In this document: positions 1 through 9,477 of the stretch, one piece after another
Position numbering within the stretch: the first letter of the stretch is position 1
Layout: each line of letters begins with the position of its first letter
Assembly (NCBI GenBank): GCA_020847495.1
Contig: JADLCA010000447.1
Location: 1 to 32,808, forward strand
Origin: Candidatus Hydrogenedentota bacterium
Lineage (GTDB): Bacteria > Hydrogenedentota > Hydrogenedentia > Hydrogenedentales > SLHB01
Reading direction: 5' to 3'
DNA: 32,808 bases
The notes under the pieces: model-generated
Database searches by the model: none
Told to the model about the DNA's origin: nothing
What the model saw: the letters and a program-made list of their open reading frames with translations, nothing else
Position numbers and translations under genes: made by a program

Positions 1-1
1 T

Positions 2-520
2 CTCGCCCGGGCCGCGGGGTGCGAGCCATGGGTAAAACTCGAGCTGACGCCCGAACCACGCTACCTGCTCCCCGATCCGATTGAAACACTGCGCGCCGCG
101 GAACTGCTTGTGAAGGATGGATTTGTCGTGCTGCCATACATCCAGGCCGACCCGGTCCTCGCGAAGCGCCTCGAAGAAGCGGGCACGGCAACCGTCATGC
201 CTCTGGGCGCGCCCATCGGCAGCAACCGAGGCGTCAAGACGCGCGACCTCATCCGGATCATCATCGAAAAGGCCCGCGTGCCGGTCGTCGTGGACGCGGG
301 ACTCGGCGCGCCGTCGCATGCCGCAGAATCCATGGAACTCGGCGCGGACGCCGTGCTCGTGAACACCGCCCTCGCCGATGCACACGATCACGCCGCCATG
401 GCCCGCGCCTTCGCGATGGCCACCGAAGCCGGCCGCATGGCCTACCTCGCCGGGCTCGGCCCCGTCCGCGACACCGCCGAGGCGTCATCTCCCCTCACCG
501 GTTTCCTCGATAGCCTGTAG
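2..520 (+). CDS. thiG: Thiazole synthase ThiG, C-terminal part (5' end outside window)
   Basis: The open frame from base 2 reads [79 protein letters not shown]...[28 protein letters not shown], characteristic ThiG sequence. Confidence 0.95.
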   Translation, partial: LARAAGCEPWVKLELTPEPRYLLPDPIETLRAAELLVKDGFVVLPYIQADPVLAKRLEEAGTATVMPLGAPIGSNRGVKTRDLIRIIIEKARVPVVVDAGLGAPSHAAESMELGADAVLVNTALADAHDHAAMARAFAMATEAGRMAYLAGLGPVRDTAEASSPLTGFLDSL

Positions 521-570
521 TGCATTCAGGGTATCCTGGGGATCGGTCACTCGCTTCACGGCATTCGTCC

Positions 571-606
571 GTCCGATCGGTCCTATTCGTCCGATCCGTC
601 GGATAA
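571..606. repeat. Short 9-bp tandem repeat, GTCCGATC(C/G)-like
   Basis: gtccgatcg gtcctattc gtccgatcc gtcggataa; the same 9-mer array recurs at 7931-7974. Confidence 0.6.
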
Positions 607-614
607 CCGCTAAA

Positions 615-891
615 GACACAGGCGAGGGCGCCTGTGCCACACTCGCTTGCCCAGCCTTGGGTTTCTTCTTCTATTCTCCGGTCCTCGATTTGCACGAAGA
701 CCAGAAAAATCTCAAACAGCCAGGGGCCGTGGATAGCCGTGTGGCACAGGCGACGGCGCATGTGCCACACTCGCTTCCCCAGCCTCGGGCTTCTTCAATT
801 CTCCGGTCCTTGGCTCGCACGAAGACCAGAAGAATCTCAAACAGCCAGGGGCCGTGGATAGCCGTGTGGCACAGGCGCCCTCGCCTGTGTC
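615..891. repeat. Family-1 inverted-repeat element, tandem dimer
   Basis: Left end GACACAGGCGAGGGCGCCTGTGCCACAC (615-642), central palindrome GTGTGGCACAGGCGACGGCGCATGTGCCACAC (739-770), right end GTGTGGCACAGGCGCCCTCGCCTGTGTC (864-891). The two interior units are nearly identical (…GAAGACCAGAA.AATCTCAAACAGCCAGGGGCCGTGGATAGCC). Confidence 0.9.
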
Positions 892-892
892 T

Positions 893-1867
893 TCAATCCG
901 CAGACTCGCCTTCTCCCATCAGTCGCTTCAATTCGTCGATCGAGATGCGCCTTGTCCTTTGGATCTTCCTGCGCTCGCGCAGGCAATGCGGTATCGCTGT
1001 CAGCGTGTCGAAGCCCGCCGCTCCGAGCATGGCCAACGCGCGCACGAGCCCGAACTCCGTGCGCGCCGAGGACACCAGCCTGCGCGCCTGGTGCAATCGC
1101 TCACGCACGATCGACGGGAAGTTGCGCACGAATAGCGGCAATGGGAGATTCTTGATTATCAACAGCGCGTGGTTGCGAAAACACTGCCGCGAACGCCACC
1201 ACGTCTTGCCGCCCAGGCTCGCAGAGCCGACATGATACGCAATCGCCTCGCGCACGAGATTGGCATCGAAGCCTGCGAGCCTCGCGCGGAAGTTCAGATC
1301 GCTGTCTTCAAAGTACGCGATGAATCGTTCGTCCAGCAGGCCCACGCGGTCGAAGACCTCGCGTCTGTACAGACCCGCTCCGCCGGAGACACCGAATATA
1401 GTCTTCGGGAATCGGAATCCTTCAAGACGCTGACGAAAACCAATTGCTTCCGGCCGCCCGTCTGCACGTTGCCGATCGCCCGCGGAGTAGATTGTGTCCG
1501 GGTCGTCGCGGAAAAGCGCCAGCGGCGCGAGCATTGCCGCAACGCCTTCGCACGCCGCTTCCATCAGGCGTTCCAAGCAATCCGCCGCAAGCGTCATGTC
1601 GTTGTTCAGTAGAAACACCCAATCGCCGGTCGCGGCGCGAATTCCCGAGTTGACGGCTGCGCAGAAGCCCGAGTTCTTCTCCAGACGCACAAGCCGCACG
1701 TCCGGCCATTCGCGCGCGACATAGACAGCGGTGTCATCTGTCGACCCATCGTCCACCACAATGATTTCGCCGGCTTGCCGCGATTGCGCCGCAAGCGACT
1801 TCAGGCATTCCGCGAGCAAGTCGCGGTGGTTCCAGGTTGGTATGACGACACTCAGAGTCGCGCTCAT
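893..1867 (-). CDS. Glycosyltransferase family 2
   Basis: MSATLSVVIPTWNHRDLLAECLKSLAAQSRQAGEIIVVDDGSTDDT...FLLNNDMTLAADC...DRVGLLDERFIAYFEDSDLNFRARLAG; GT2 fold motifs. Start placed at internal ATG 1867, overlapping the upstream gene's stop (ATGA). Confidence 0.92.
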   Translation of the reverse strand: MSATLSVVIPTWNHRDLLAECLKSLAAQSRQAGEIIVVDDGSTDDTAVYVAREWPDVRLVRLEKNSGFCAAVNSGIRAATGDWVFLLNNDMTLAADCLERLMEAACEGVAAMLAPLALFRDDPDTIYSAGDRQRADGRPEAIGFRQRLEGFRFPKTIFGVSGGAGLYRREVFDRVGLLDERFIAYFEDSDLNFRARLAGFDANLVREAIAYHVGSASLGGKTWWRSRQCFRNHALLIIKNLPLPLFVRNFPSIVRERLHQARRLVSSARTEFGLVRALAMLGAAGFDTLTAIPHCLRERRKIQRTRRISIDELKRLMGEGESAD

Positions 1868-2622
1868 GACCGGGGCTCCATCCATACAATGGCCCGGTAG
1901 CACGCGCCGAAATGCATGAGGCACAACAGCGGCGTACACCATCGCAGGAAGACCTGGCACAGCGCATTGCCGCGTCCCGGCCACCCGCACATCAGGATGC
2001 GCCACATGAAGGTCCACACGCGCGCGTTGGCGTTCTTATCCACCGTGATACGACGCCCCGCGCCCGCGTGCCGCGCAATGGTATCTGCAATCTCCCGCAC
2101 ATCCGGCAGCGGGAACTGCGCGTGCTCTTCGAGCCATTTCAGTTGGCGTCCACAAAAGGCGAAGTGCTCCATGCGGATCATCTGTTCCGCGCGCGCAGCG
2201 GCCTCGCCGGAGGGAAAGCCTACCGCGGCGACGCCCGGCGCCGCGGTCACGCGGACGATCTCGCGCGCGGCGCGTTCACGCGTGTCCGCGTCGAAATGCT
2301 CAAACGTGTCGATGCAGACACAGACTTCGAACGCGCCGTCGCGAAAGGGCAATGCGCCCGCGTCCGCCACGACCGGAAGCACAGGTTGGGCCCCGCGCGC
2401 CGCAGCAAGATGCGCACGCGCCACGTCCACGCAGATCGTGCGCGTGCCGGTGAACCGCGCGAGGCCGTTCTCGTTTGCGCCGATTTCCAGCACGCGCGCG
2501 CCTTCACGCAGAAAGCGGCGCACGCGCCGCGCGACGGGCATGTAACGCATAGCCCAGTCCGGATAACCGCGCCCGTCCTTCTCGGCGTACGCGCGCAGTC
2601 TCTCACCGATTCCCTTGCCCAC
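1864..2622 (-). CDS. Class I SAM-dependent methyltransferase
   Basis: VLEIGANENGLARFTGTRTICVDVARAHLAAARGAQPVLPVVADAGALPFRDGAFEVCVCIDTFEHF; SAM-binding motif I and the usual downstream motifs. Confidence 0.88.
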   Translation of the reverse strand: MGKGIGERLRAYAEKDGRGYPDWAMRYMPVARRVRRFLREGARVLEIGANENGLARFTGTRTICVDVARAHLAAARGAQPVLPVVADAGALPFRDGAFEVCVCIDTFEHFDADTRERAAREIVRVTAAPGVAAVGFPSGEAAARAEQMIRMEHFAFCGRQLKWLEEHAQFPLPDVREIADTIARHAGAGRRITVDKNANARVWTFMWRILMCGWPGRGNALCQVFLRWCTPLLCLMHFGACYRAIVWMEPRS

Positions 2623-2628
2623 GCGCGT

Positions 2629-4437
2629 TCAGCCGCCTCCCCAGTCCACTTCGTAGATCTCCACGATCTCCCGGCCGCGCGCCTTCGGGCGCTCGATGTC
2701 AAAGCGCTGGAGCAACTGGAAATGCGCCGTGTCCGCACGCCAGGCTTCAAGCACCTCTCCCACGCCGGTTTCGCGAAACGCCGGTGACTCCGTAACATAC
2801 GCCTCGGGATACAGCAGGTAGCGAATGCCATGCGCGCGCAGCCAGTCCAAGCGCTTCGCGCTATCCATCGGCACCAGCGGCTTCAATGCTTCAAAATTCA
2901 CGAAGCTGGGCCCTTCGTAATAGTAGCCGCGCGGGTCAAGCGTAAGCAGCACTCCGCGCGTGTCCAGGTGTTCGTTTCCCCACGCAAACGCCGAATACCG
3001 TTCCACGCGGCGCGACAGATACGAGTCTCTGCTTTCCAGTCCCACCGCCGCCGGCAAGCGAATCATGGCCAGTGCGCCCGCGAGCGCAATGCCCACGGCA
3101 TAGCACCCGCCCAGCACCAGCCATACAAGCGGTTTCAAGCGCGACGCGCGGCACGCCGACACAGCGCCCACAACGATCATCGGCGCGAAAAACGGCGCGA
3201 GATACCGCGCGAAGCGCCGGAAGAAGAACATGCAGGCAATACCCGCGCCGCTGAATGCGCCCACGCGCCGCGCCTGTGCTCCGCCTGCTATCAACCCTGG
3301 AATCCCCAGCAGCAAGAGCGCGAGCCCGGGCGAGTCCATCCATCCGCCGTATGCCCGCGGTTGCAGCACAACGCGAAGGGGAAACAGGATGAAGTCGAGC
3401 GCACCGGTGCCTTGAATCGATGAATGATTGAGGACCAACGCAGCGTCCACATCCGGCACGGTCGCGGGCCCAAACCACTGTGAAAACAACGGGTAGAAGG
3501 GATTGCCCGAGACGGCCGCGCTCCGCGCGAGCCACGGGAACGCCCCCAGCGTTGCGTACATCGAGAACAGCGTGACCGCGCGCAAGCGGCCCGTGCCGCG
3601 CTCCACGAGCGTCATCCCCGCCAACAGCGCGCAAGCTAGGTAGCCGGTGTGCCGCACTCCGCATGACGAGCCCGCCAGCAACCCGGCCATCAGCAGCCAT
3701 GGCGTATGGCGGTCGTGCCGCCAGGCCAGCCATGCATTCAGCGCCGCGAGCGTTATGGCCGTGAACGCGAGGTCCAGCGACGGGTTTCCTGCCTGATCGA
3801 TGAAAAGCGGCATCGTCGCAACCAGCGCCGCCGCGATGAGCCCGCAACGCCTCCCCTCCAATCGCGCGCCCATCGAGTACGCCATGCCGCACGCCAGCGC
3901 CGCGAACAGCCAGCTTACGAGGGTCATGCTGCGCTCGCCCTCGTAGATTGCCACAGCATAAAGGGTATGCATCAAGTGCGGATACGCGGAGTAATTGTTG
4001 CCGTCCACCAGCGCGATCTGTCCCGTGCGCGCGTAGTGCGCAGGCAATGCGGCGTGGGCCACGCCGGCATCCCATCCGGTCACTGGGGCAAGCGCGCAGA
4101 TGAAGGTCATGAACAACACGCAGACAACAACGGCCAGCGATACGCGTTCGAGCCAATCGAGCGACGCCCTCACACCGCCGCACACGATCCACCCGCGCCG
4201 CGCGGCAAATGCAAGATGCACGGCACCCACGGCCGAAACGCCTGCCAGGAACCACCACGCCCCGCGCAGCGCCAGACTTCCAAACACCAGGGCCAGCAAG
4301 GCCGCTGCAATCAGGCCGATCATCACCCGGTAAGACAGACGCTCAACCCCGCCCGCGGCCGGGACAAAATGCGTGGTCCACGTCCCCAGTGCGAATGAAG
4401 CGAGTAGGAGAACGATGATACTCATGGCTGCCCGCAC
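2629..4437 (-). CDS. Polytopic membrane protein, glycosyltransferase-39/ArnT-like
   Basis: 602 aa, many hydrophobic segments and a C-terminal soluble part; adjacent to GT2 and methyltransferase genes on the same strand. Confidence 0.65.
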   Translation of the reverse strand: MRAAMSIIVLLLASFALGTWTTHFVPAAGGVERLSYRVMIGLIAAALLALVFGSLALRGAWWFLAGVSAVGAVHLAFAARRGWIVCGGVRASLDWLERVSLAVVVCVLFMTFICALAPVTGWDAGVAHAALPAHYARTGQIALVDGNNYSAYPHLMHTLYAVAIYEGERSMTLVSWLFAALACGMAYSMGARLEGRRCGLIAAALVATMPLFIDQAGNPSLDLAFTAITLAALNAWLAWRHDRHTPWLLMAGLLAGSSCGVRHTGYLACALLAGMTLVERGTGRLRAVTLFSMYATLGAFPWLARSAAVSGNPFYPLFSQWFGPATVPDVDAALVLNHSSIQGTGALDFILFPLRVVLQPRAYGGWMDSPGLALLLLGIPGLIAGGAQARRVGAFSGAGIACMFFFRRFARYLAPFFAPMIVVGAVSACRASRLKPLVWLVLGGCYAVGIALAGALAMIRLPAAVGLESRDSYLSRRVERYSAFAWGNEHLDTRGVLLTLDPRGYYYEGPSFVNFEALKPLVPMDSAKRLDWLRAHGIRYLLYPEAYVTESPAFRETGVGEVLEAWRADTAHFQLLQRFDIERPKARGREIVEIYEVDWGGG

Positions 4438-4790
4438 GATATCACGGCCCCTGCGGAAAGAAAAGACTCGCGCTTCCGCTTCGTTTCATTGGACGTTTTT
4501 GAAGCGCGGCGCAGTCAAGCCACTGCCAGAATGACCACCCCCGGGCTCTCAAAGAGTGACGATGGACGCGAGACGTTCCCCCTTCTCGGGAATGACGCAA
4601 CAGGCAGACCATGTGCAGATCGACAAACGGACGCGCAACCCTGATACTGTCCCCCCGTCAGGAGGTGTCCGTGAACTGCCGCCTTGTATTCGGTTCAGGC
4701 ATTGCGGACAATCGAACGCGTATATGCGGCTACGCTGCGTGGTCTGCCGTGTGGCACGGACTGCGATTCAAACAAACCGGAGGACGGCCC

Positions 4791-5291
4791 GTGTTTCGAT
4801 CAATTGAGGACTTTCTGGCGACGTGGCGTCATGAGCAGGACGCGACTCACACCCTGTATGCGAAGTTGACGGATGCCTCCCTTGCGCAGCCAGTAGTGGA
4901 AGGCGGGCGCACGCTCGGGTTCATTGCCTGGCACACGGTTCAGACGCTGGGCGAGATGATGGCCCGCGTGGACCTGAAGGTCGATGCGCCCAGCGAGCAT
5001 GAGCCGGTTCCCGCGCACGCCGCCGACATCGTCGCAGCGCTGGACCGCGCGTCTGAATCGCTATTGGAGCAGATCAAGGTGAAGTGGTCGGATGCGACGC
5101 TGCTGGAAGAAGATGACATGTACGGCGAGCGGTGGAAGCGCGGCACGACACTCCATGCGCTGGTGGCGCACCACGCGCATCATCGCGGACAGATAACGGT
5201 GTTGATGCGGCAGGCCGGCATCGCGCCCAGCGGGGTGTATGGGCCTGCGAAAGAAGAGTGGAAGGCGTTTGGGATGGAGCCGTTGCCGTAA
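4791..5291 (+). CDS. DinB family protein
   Basis: GTG start behind a GGAGG; FRSIEDFLATWRHEQDATHTLYAKLTD...LGFIAWHTVQTLGEMMARV...TTLHALVAHHAHHRGQITVLMRQAG, typical DinB-like four-helix signature. Confidence 0.85.
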   Translation: MFRSIEDFLATWRHEQDATHTLYAKLTDASLAQPVVEGGRTLGFIAWHTVQTLGEMMARVDLKVDAPSEHEPVPAHAADIVAALDRASESLLEQIKVKWSDATLLEEDDMYGERWKRGTTLHALVAHHAHHRGQITVLMRQAGIAPSGVYGPAKEEWKAFGMEPLP

Positions 5292-5354
5292 GGGGCGCGC
5301 CCCCGCCCATGAAGGGCGGCCGGTGGACACGGACGTGCACGGACCGGCACGGAC

Positions 5355-5440
5355 ACATCCCCCTCGACCGTGCGGGCCTGCCCCCTTCAAAGGGGAACCT
5401 TGTGCGCGCGCCCTTCGGGCCGCGCGTTTTTGCGGCCCAT
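5355..5440 (+). repeat. Family-3 element, partial (left half)
   Basis: acatccccctcgaccgtgcgggcctgcccccttcaaaggggaaccttgtgcgcgcgcccttcgggccgcg...gcggccc; closely matches 25856-25940. Confidence 0.85.
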
Positions 5441-5465
5441 GGCGTTCGTTTAATCATCCTGAAAA

Positions 5466-5588
5466 CGGCAGTTGAATGGGACTGATACCGACTTTCGCGT
5501 AGGCTTTGCGCGCCGAGACTCATCTCTCCCGGCAGCGAAACACGGTGTCTCTCCCTCGCACGTTAAACCCGAGCGCGTTCAACTGCCG
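5466..5588. repeat. Family-2 inverted-repeat element
   Basis: Outer inverted repeat CGGCAGTTGAA (5466-5476) / TTCAACTGCCG (5578-5588); interior GGGACTGATACCGACTTTCGCGTAGGCTTTGCGCGCCGAGACTCAT... shared with 22098-22181 and 24436-24511. Confidence 0.85.
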
Positions 5589-5597
5589 GGTTGGGGA

Positions 5598-6908
5598 TCA
5601 GCCGATCCGGGTGCCGTCCGGGATGACCGCGTTCTTGAGAATGATCACGATGCCGTCGCGAATCGCGTAGCCATCGCCATCGGAGTCCGGCAGGGAGTCG
5701 GAACCGCGGATAACGACGTTCTTTCCGATACGGGCTCCCTTGTCCACGATGGCGTTGACGATCTCGGAATTCTCGCCAATTCCCATGGGGACTTCGCGGC
5801 GGTAGCTGCGTTCTTCCTCGTAGTAGTCGGCGCCCATGATGACGCTGCGCTCGATGCGGGCGCCGCACCGCACGACCATGCGGATGCCCACGATGGAGTC
5901 AATGATGGTCGCGTCGCAGATCTTGGTGCCTTCACACACCACCGAATTGGTGATGGAGGCGTTGCCAATTCGCGCGCCGGGCAGATACCGCGGCCGGCTG
6001 TAAATGGGTTTTCCATCCACGTGGAAGTCGAAGTTGGGGGTAGGCGAGGCCATCTGAAGGCTCGTTTCGTAGTAGGAGCGCACGGTCCCGATGTCTTCCC
6101 AATAGCCTGAAAACAGGTGGGACTGGACCCGGAGCCGATTGAGCGACTTGGGAATGACGTCCTTGCCAAAATCGATCCAGCTTGGTTCCGTACTTAGAAT
6201 GCTCTCAAGCACCTGAGGCTTGAATACGTACACGCCCATGGAGCCGAGGTAGGGCTTGCCTTCCGCCTGCAACCCGAATTCCGAAAAAACCGCGTCCGGG
6301 GTTACGAGCCGTGCGAGATCGGCTTCGGCGTTGGGTTTTTCAACGAACTCGACGATGCGCCCTTCGCCGTCCACCTTCAGAATGCCGAATCCGCGGGCTT
6401 GTTCGCGCGTCACGGGGAGGGCCGCGACTGTGATGTCCGCATCGGATTTCAGGTGGGTCTCGAGCATGGTCCGGTAATCCATTCGATAGAGCTGGTCACC
6501 GGAGAGGATGAGGTACTGGCTGGCTTGCAGGTGGTTGATCTCGCGCAAGTGTTTGCGCACCGCGTCGGCCGTGCCCTGAAACCAATCGCCGCTTTCGGCC
6601 CGCAACTCGGCCGCGAGGATTTCGACGAAGCCCTTCGAGAAGTTGTCGAACTTGTAGGTGTTGTTGATGTGCCGGTGCAGCGAGGCGCTGTTGAATTGCG
6701 TCAGCACGAAGATCCGGTTGATGCCGGAATGAATGCAGTTGCTGAGGGGAATGTCGACGAGGCGGTAGCGTCCGCCGAGGGGCACGGCGGGTTTCGCGCG
6801 TTCGGCGGTGAGCGGGGAGAGGCGCGTGCCGCGGCCTCCGCCCAGTACCAGCGCAATGATCTTTTCGTTGGTTTCCCCGATATTGACGAGCTTCTGCCGG
6901 TTCCCCAT
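5598..6908 (-). CDS. glgC: Glucose-1-phosphate adenylyltransferase
   Basis: IIALVLGGGRGTRLSPLTAERAKPAVPLGGRYRLVDIPLSNCIHSGINRIFVLTQFNSASLHRHINNTY...LSGDQLYRMDY; unmistakable GlgC N-terminus. Confidence 0.97.
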   Translation of the reverse strand: MGNRQKLVNIGETNEKIIALVLGGGRGTRLSPLTAERAKPAVPLGGRYRLVDIPLSNCIHSGINRIFVLTQFNSASLHRHINNTYKFDNFSKGFVEILAAELRAESGDWFQGTADAVRKHLREINHLQASQYLILSGDQLYRMDYRTMLETHLKSDADITVAALPVTREQARGFGILKVDGEGRIVEFVEKPNAEADLARLVTPDAVFSEFGLQAEGKPYLGSMGVYVFKPQVLESILSTEPSWIDFGKDVIPKSLNRLRVQSHLFSGYWEDIGTVRSYYETSLQMASPTPNFDFHVDGKPIYSRPRYLPGARIGNASITNSVVCEGTKICDATIIDSIVGIRMVVRCGARIERSVIMGADYYEEERSYRREVPMGIGENSEIVNAIVDKGARIGKNVVIRGSDSLPDSDGDGYAIRDGIVIILKNAVIPDGTRIG

Positions 6909-6973
6909 GGTCTACTGCCTCTCTTGGTTGCGCCCAGGCACAAGGCGCCAACGGACTCCGCCTGGCTCCCGCC

Positions 6974-7882
6974 TCAGCTCAGCTGGAAGATGCGCTCACC
7001 GTATATGATTGCGATACTCGCCAGTCCCCAGAGCAAGACCGTAATCAGCAGCGGCGCATCCGTCAGGAGGGTGCGGCTTGGGTCGCCCCCTCCGCGCTTA
7101 TGATGAACCAAGTAGAGGTAACGGAACAAGCCATATACCACAAATGGAAGGAGGAGATAGAGCTTGTCGGTGCCGGTGCGATGGATCACCTCGGGCGAAC
7201 AGGTGTAAATGGTGTAGGTCAACAGGGTTGCTGCCGCGAGAATGACCATCAGGGAGTCAAGATACGGCACGCTGTAGTGTCCAAGGACCTCGCGATGGTT
7301 AACTGCCTCGGCGTCGAGCAGACCGATTTCCCGGCGGCGTTTCCCCAGACCGAGGAAGAGGGCCAAAAAAAGGGTACAGACGACGAGCCAGTTCGAGAAG
7401 GCAACGTCGAGCACGACGGCCCCGGCGATACCCCGGAGCACGAATCCGCCCGCGATGGCGAGCACATCGACCAGCATGATGCGTTTCAGCACGAAGGTGT
7501 AGCACAGATTGAGCGCAAGGAACCCCAACACCGCCAAGAGAAACCGGTAGCCCAGGAAGCAGGCCGGCGCCAGGCAGGCCGCCAGGAGCAAGATCAACAG
7601 CGTCCAGGCCGCGGGCACGGGCACGCGTCCGGAGGCGATGGGGCGGTTCCGCTTGTCGGGGTGGGCACGGTCCTTCTCGATGTCCACGAGATCGTTCAGC
7701 ACGTAGACGGCGCTCGATGCCGCGCAGAGCACGAGGAAGGCGGCAAGACTGCGGAGGACCTGAGCGGGGTCCGTGAGCTGAAAGGCAAAGACCAGCGCCG
7801 CAAAGACGACGAAGTTCTTGGGCCACTGGTAAACACGCAGTGCCCCGGCGTAGGCGGCTATGAAGTTTTGGCGAGCGCTCAT
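6974..7882 (-). CDS. UbiA family prenyltransferase, decaprenyl-phosphate phosphoribosyltransferase-like
   Basis: [23 protein letters not shown]...[31 protein letters not shown]; matches the DPPR synthase-type UbiA signature NDxxDxxxDxxHPxKxxRP. Confidence 0.88.
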   Translation of the reverse strand: MSARQNFIAAYAGALRVYQWPKNFVVFAALVFAFQLTDPAQVLRSLAAFLVLCAASSAVYVLNDLVDIEKDRAHPDKRNRPIASGRVPVPAAWTLLILLLAACLAPACFLGYRFLLAVLGFLALNLCYTFVLKRIMLVDVLAIAGGFVLRGIAGAVVLDVAFSNWLVVCTLFLALFLGLGKRRREIGLLDAEAVNHREVLGHYSVPYLDSLMVILAAATLLTYTIYTCSPEVIHRTGTDKLYLLLPFVVYGLFRYLYLVHHKRGGGDPSRTLLTDAPLLITVLLWGLASIAIIYGERIFQLS

Positions 7883-7930
7883 GATGGCGTCTCATTCTCC
7901 GTCAGCGGACGGCGCAAGTCAAGGACTGGG

Positions 7931-7974
7931 GGTCGGACGGATCGGTCCGATCCGTCCGATCCGTCCGATCGGTC
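7931..7974. repeat. 9-bp tandem repeat (GTCCGATCC)n, palindromic
   Basis: ggtcggacggatcggtccgatccgtccgatccgtccgatcggtc; related to 571-606. Confidence 0.75.
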
Positions 7975-7991
7975 TGAAATCTGTTTGCGCG

Positions 7992-8021
7992 TTGCGGAAG
8001 TTCGCGGAATATGGTTATAAT
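7992..8021 (+). promoter_or_regulatory. Putative sigma70-type promoter of yebC-ruvC
   Basis: Perfect -10 TATAAT at 8016-8021; weak -35 TTGCGG at 7992-7997 with 18-bp spacer. Confidence 0.55.
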
Positions 8022-8084
8022 AAGGGGCGATTGTGCGGGAGTCTTGAATCACAACGTCATCGGGAAGTCTGGAAAGGCACGTTT

Positions 8085-8834
8085 ATGTCGGGTCATAGCA
8101 AGTGGAGCACCATCAAGCGCAAGAAGGGCGCCGCGGACGCCAAGCGCGGCAAGATCTTTTCCAAGCTGGCCAAGGAGATCACCGTGGCCGCCAAAATCGG
8201 CGGAGGCGATCCGGCGGGGAACCCCCGTCTGCGAACGGTGCTGATCGCGGCGCGCGGGCAGAATATGCCCAAGGACAACGTTGAGCGGGCCATCAAGAAG
8301 GGTACCGGCGAAATCCCCGGGGTGGTGTATGAAGAGATCCGCTACGAGTGTTACGGAGCCGCGGGTGTCGCCGTCATCATCGATGTCCTCACGGACAACA
8401 AGAACCGCACGGTGGCCGAAATCCGCCATGCCGTGACCAAGAACGGCGGGAGCATGGCCGAAAACGGGGCCGTGAGCTGGAATTTCGAGCGCAAGGGCGT
8501 GATTTCGGTATCCAAGACCGGCCGCACCGACGACGAGATCTTCGAGAAGGCCGTGGAAGCCGGGGCCGAAGACGTGGACACCGAAGGCGACATGTACGAA
8601 ATCACCACGGAACCATCTCAACTGCACGCTGTCACGGAAGCCTTGGAAGCCATGGGGATCAAGTCGGAGAACGCGGAACTCACGATGGTGCCCAAGACGA
8701 CGATCAAGGTCGAGGGCGCCAACGTGGGCCAGGTTCTCCGGATGATGGAAACGTTGGAAGACCACGACGACGTCCAGAACGTCTACGCCAACTTCGACAT
8801 CTCCGACGAGGAGATGGCCGCGGCCGTCGAGTAG
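8085..8834 (+). CDS. yebC: YebC/PmpR family transcriptional regulator / translation activator
   Basis: [76 protein letters not shown]; canonical YebC. Confidence 0.98.
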   Translation: MSGHSKWSTIKRKKGAADAKRGKIFSKLAKEITVAAKIGGGDPAGNPRLRTVLIAARGQNMPKDNVERAIKKGTGEIPGVVYEEIRYECYGAAGVAVIIDVLTDNKNRTVAEIRHAVTKNGGSMAENGAVSWNFERKGVISVSKTGRTDDEIFEKAVEAGAEDVDTEGDMYEITTEPSQLHAVTEALEAMGIKSENAELTMVPKTTIKVEGANVGQVLRMMETLEDHDDVQNVYANFDISDEEMAAAVE

Positions 8835-8838
8835 CGGG

Positions 8839-9321
8839 GTGCGCGTCCTGGGGTTTGACCCGGGCACGGCCACCACGGGCTACGGGGTAGTCGAGGGAAA
8901 AGGGTCCCGGCTGACCCACATCGCGCATGGCGCGATCACGACGCCCGCGGGACAACCCTTCGCCACACGCCTGAAAACCATCTACGAGGAGTCCTGCCGC
9001 CTTATCGAGGAGTACCGGCCGGATGCAATCGCGCTGGAGAAGCTCTACTTTTCGCGCAATGTGACGACCGGTATCGCCGTGGCGCAGGCGCGCGGCGTCA
9101 TTGCCCTCGCGTGCGAGCTGGCCGGAAAACCGGTCGGCGAGTACAGCCCCCTGGAGGTGAAGAACGCCGTGGTGGGCTATGGCAAGGCCACAAAACAGCA
9201 GATCCAGGAGATGGTGAAGATTCTCCTGTCCCTCAAAGAACGCCCCCGCCCCGACGATGCCGCCGACGCCATTGCCCTCGCCATCTGCCAAATCCACGCC
9301 GGTCGCAGCCCCGGCCGGTAG
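8839..9321 (+). CDS. ruvC: Crossover junction endodeoxyribonuclease RuvC
   Basis: GTG start 4 nt after the yebC stop; MRVLGFDPGTATTGYGVVEGKGSRL...IALEKLYFSRNVTTGIAVAQARGVIALACE...YSPLEVKNAVVGYGKATKQQIQEMV...DDAADAIALAICQ. Confidence 0.97.
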   Translation: MRVLGFDPGTATTGYGVVEGKGSRLTHIAHGAITTPAGQPFATRLKTIYEESCRLIEEYRPDAIALEKLYFSRNVTTGIAVAQARGVIALACELAGKPVGEYSPLEVKNAVVGYGKATKQQIQEMVKILLSLKERPRPDDAADAIALAICQIHAGRSPGR

Positions 9322-9477
9322 ACGGAAGAGGGGTAGAGTCTCACGAGGGCGCGGCGCGCCCGTAACCAAACCGGGAGGTTCCTCCATCGATTTCACCGTT
9401 TTTGGAAAGAGACCCAGCAAGGGGGAACGGGTGTCTCGCCCGTGATTGGAATGCACTTCAATGCGGAGGTGCGGAGT

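Noticed and set aside
495-861. ORFs 495-770 (-) and 634-861 (+) 'MCHTRFPSLGLLQFSG', 'WHMRRRLCHTA'
   Set aside because: Both lie wholly or largely in repeat DNA, and the same peptides recur at other copies in different contexts; spurious.
604-900. CRISPR array suspicion from the repeated ~28-bp motif
   Set aside because: Only two units, with inverted not direct end repeats, near-identical 'spacers' and no cas genes; not a CRISPR.
378-1235. 285-aa plus-strand ORF containing 'WHRRPRLCLQSADS'
   Set aside because: Translates the family-1 repeat dimer and then the antisense of the GT2 gene; no coherent protein character.
1912-2787. 291-aa plus-strand ORF opposite the methyltransferase gene
   Set aside because: Shadow ORF caused by high GC and codon bias; the minus-strand frame has recognisable methyltransferase motifs.
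5472-6110. 212-aa plus-strand ORF opposite glgC
   Set aside because: Antisense of the clear GlgC C-terminal region and part of a family-2 repeat.
7100-8020. 306-aa plus-strand ORF opposite the UbiA-family gene
   Set aside because: Antisense shadow; the minus strand encodes a clear membrane prenyltransferase.
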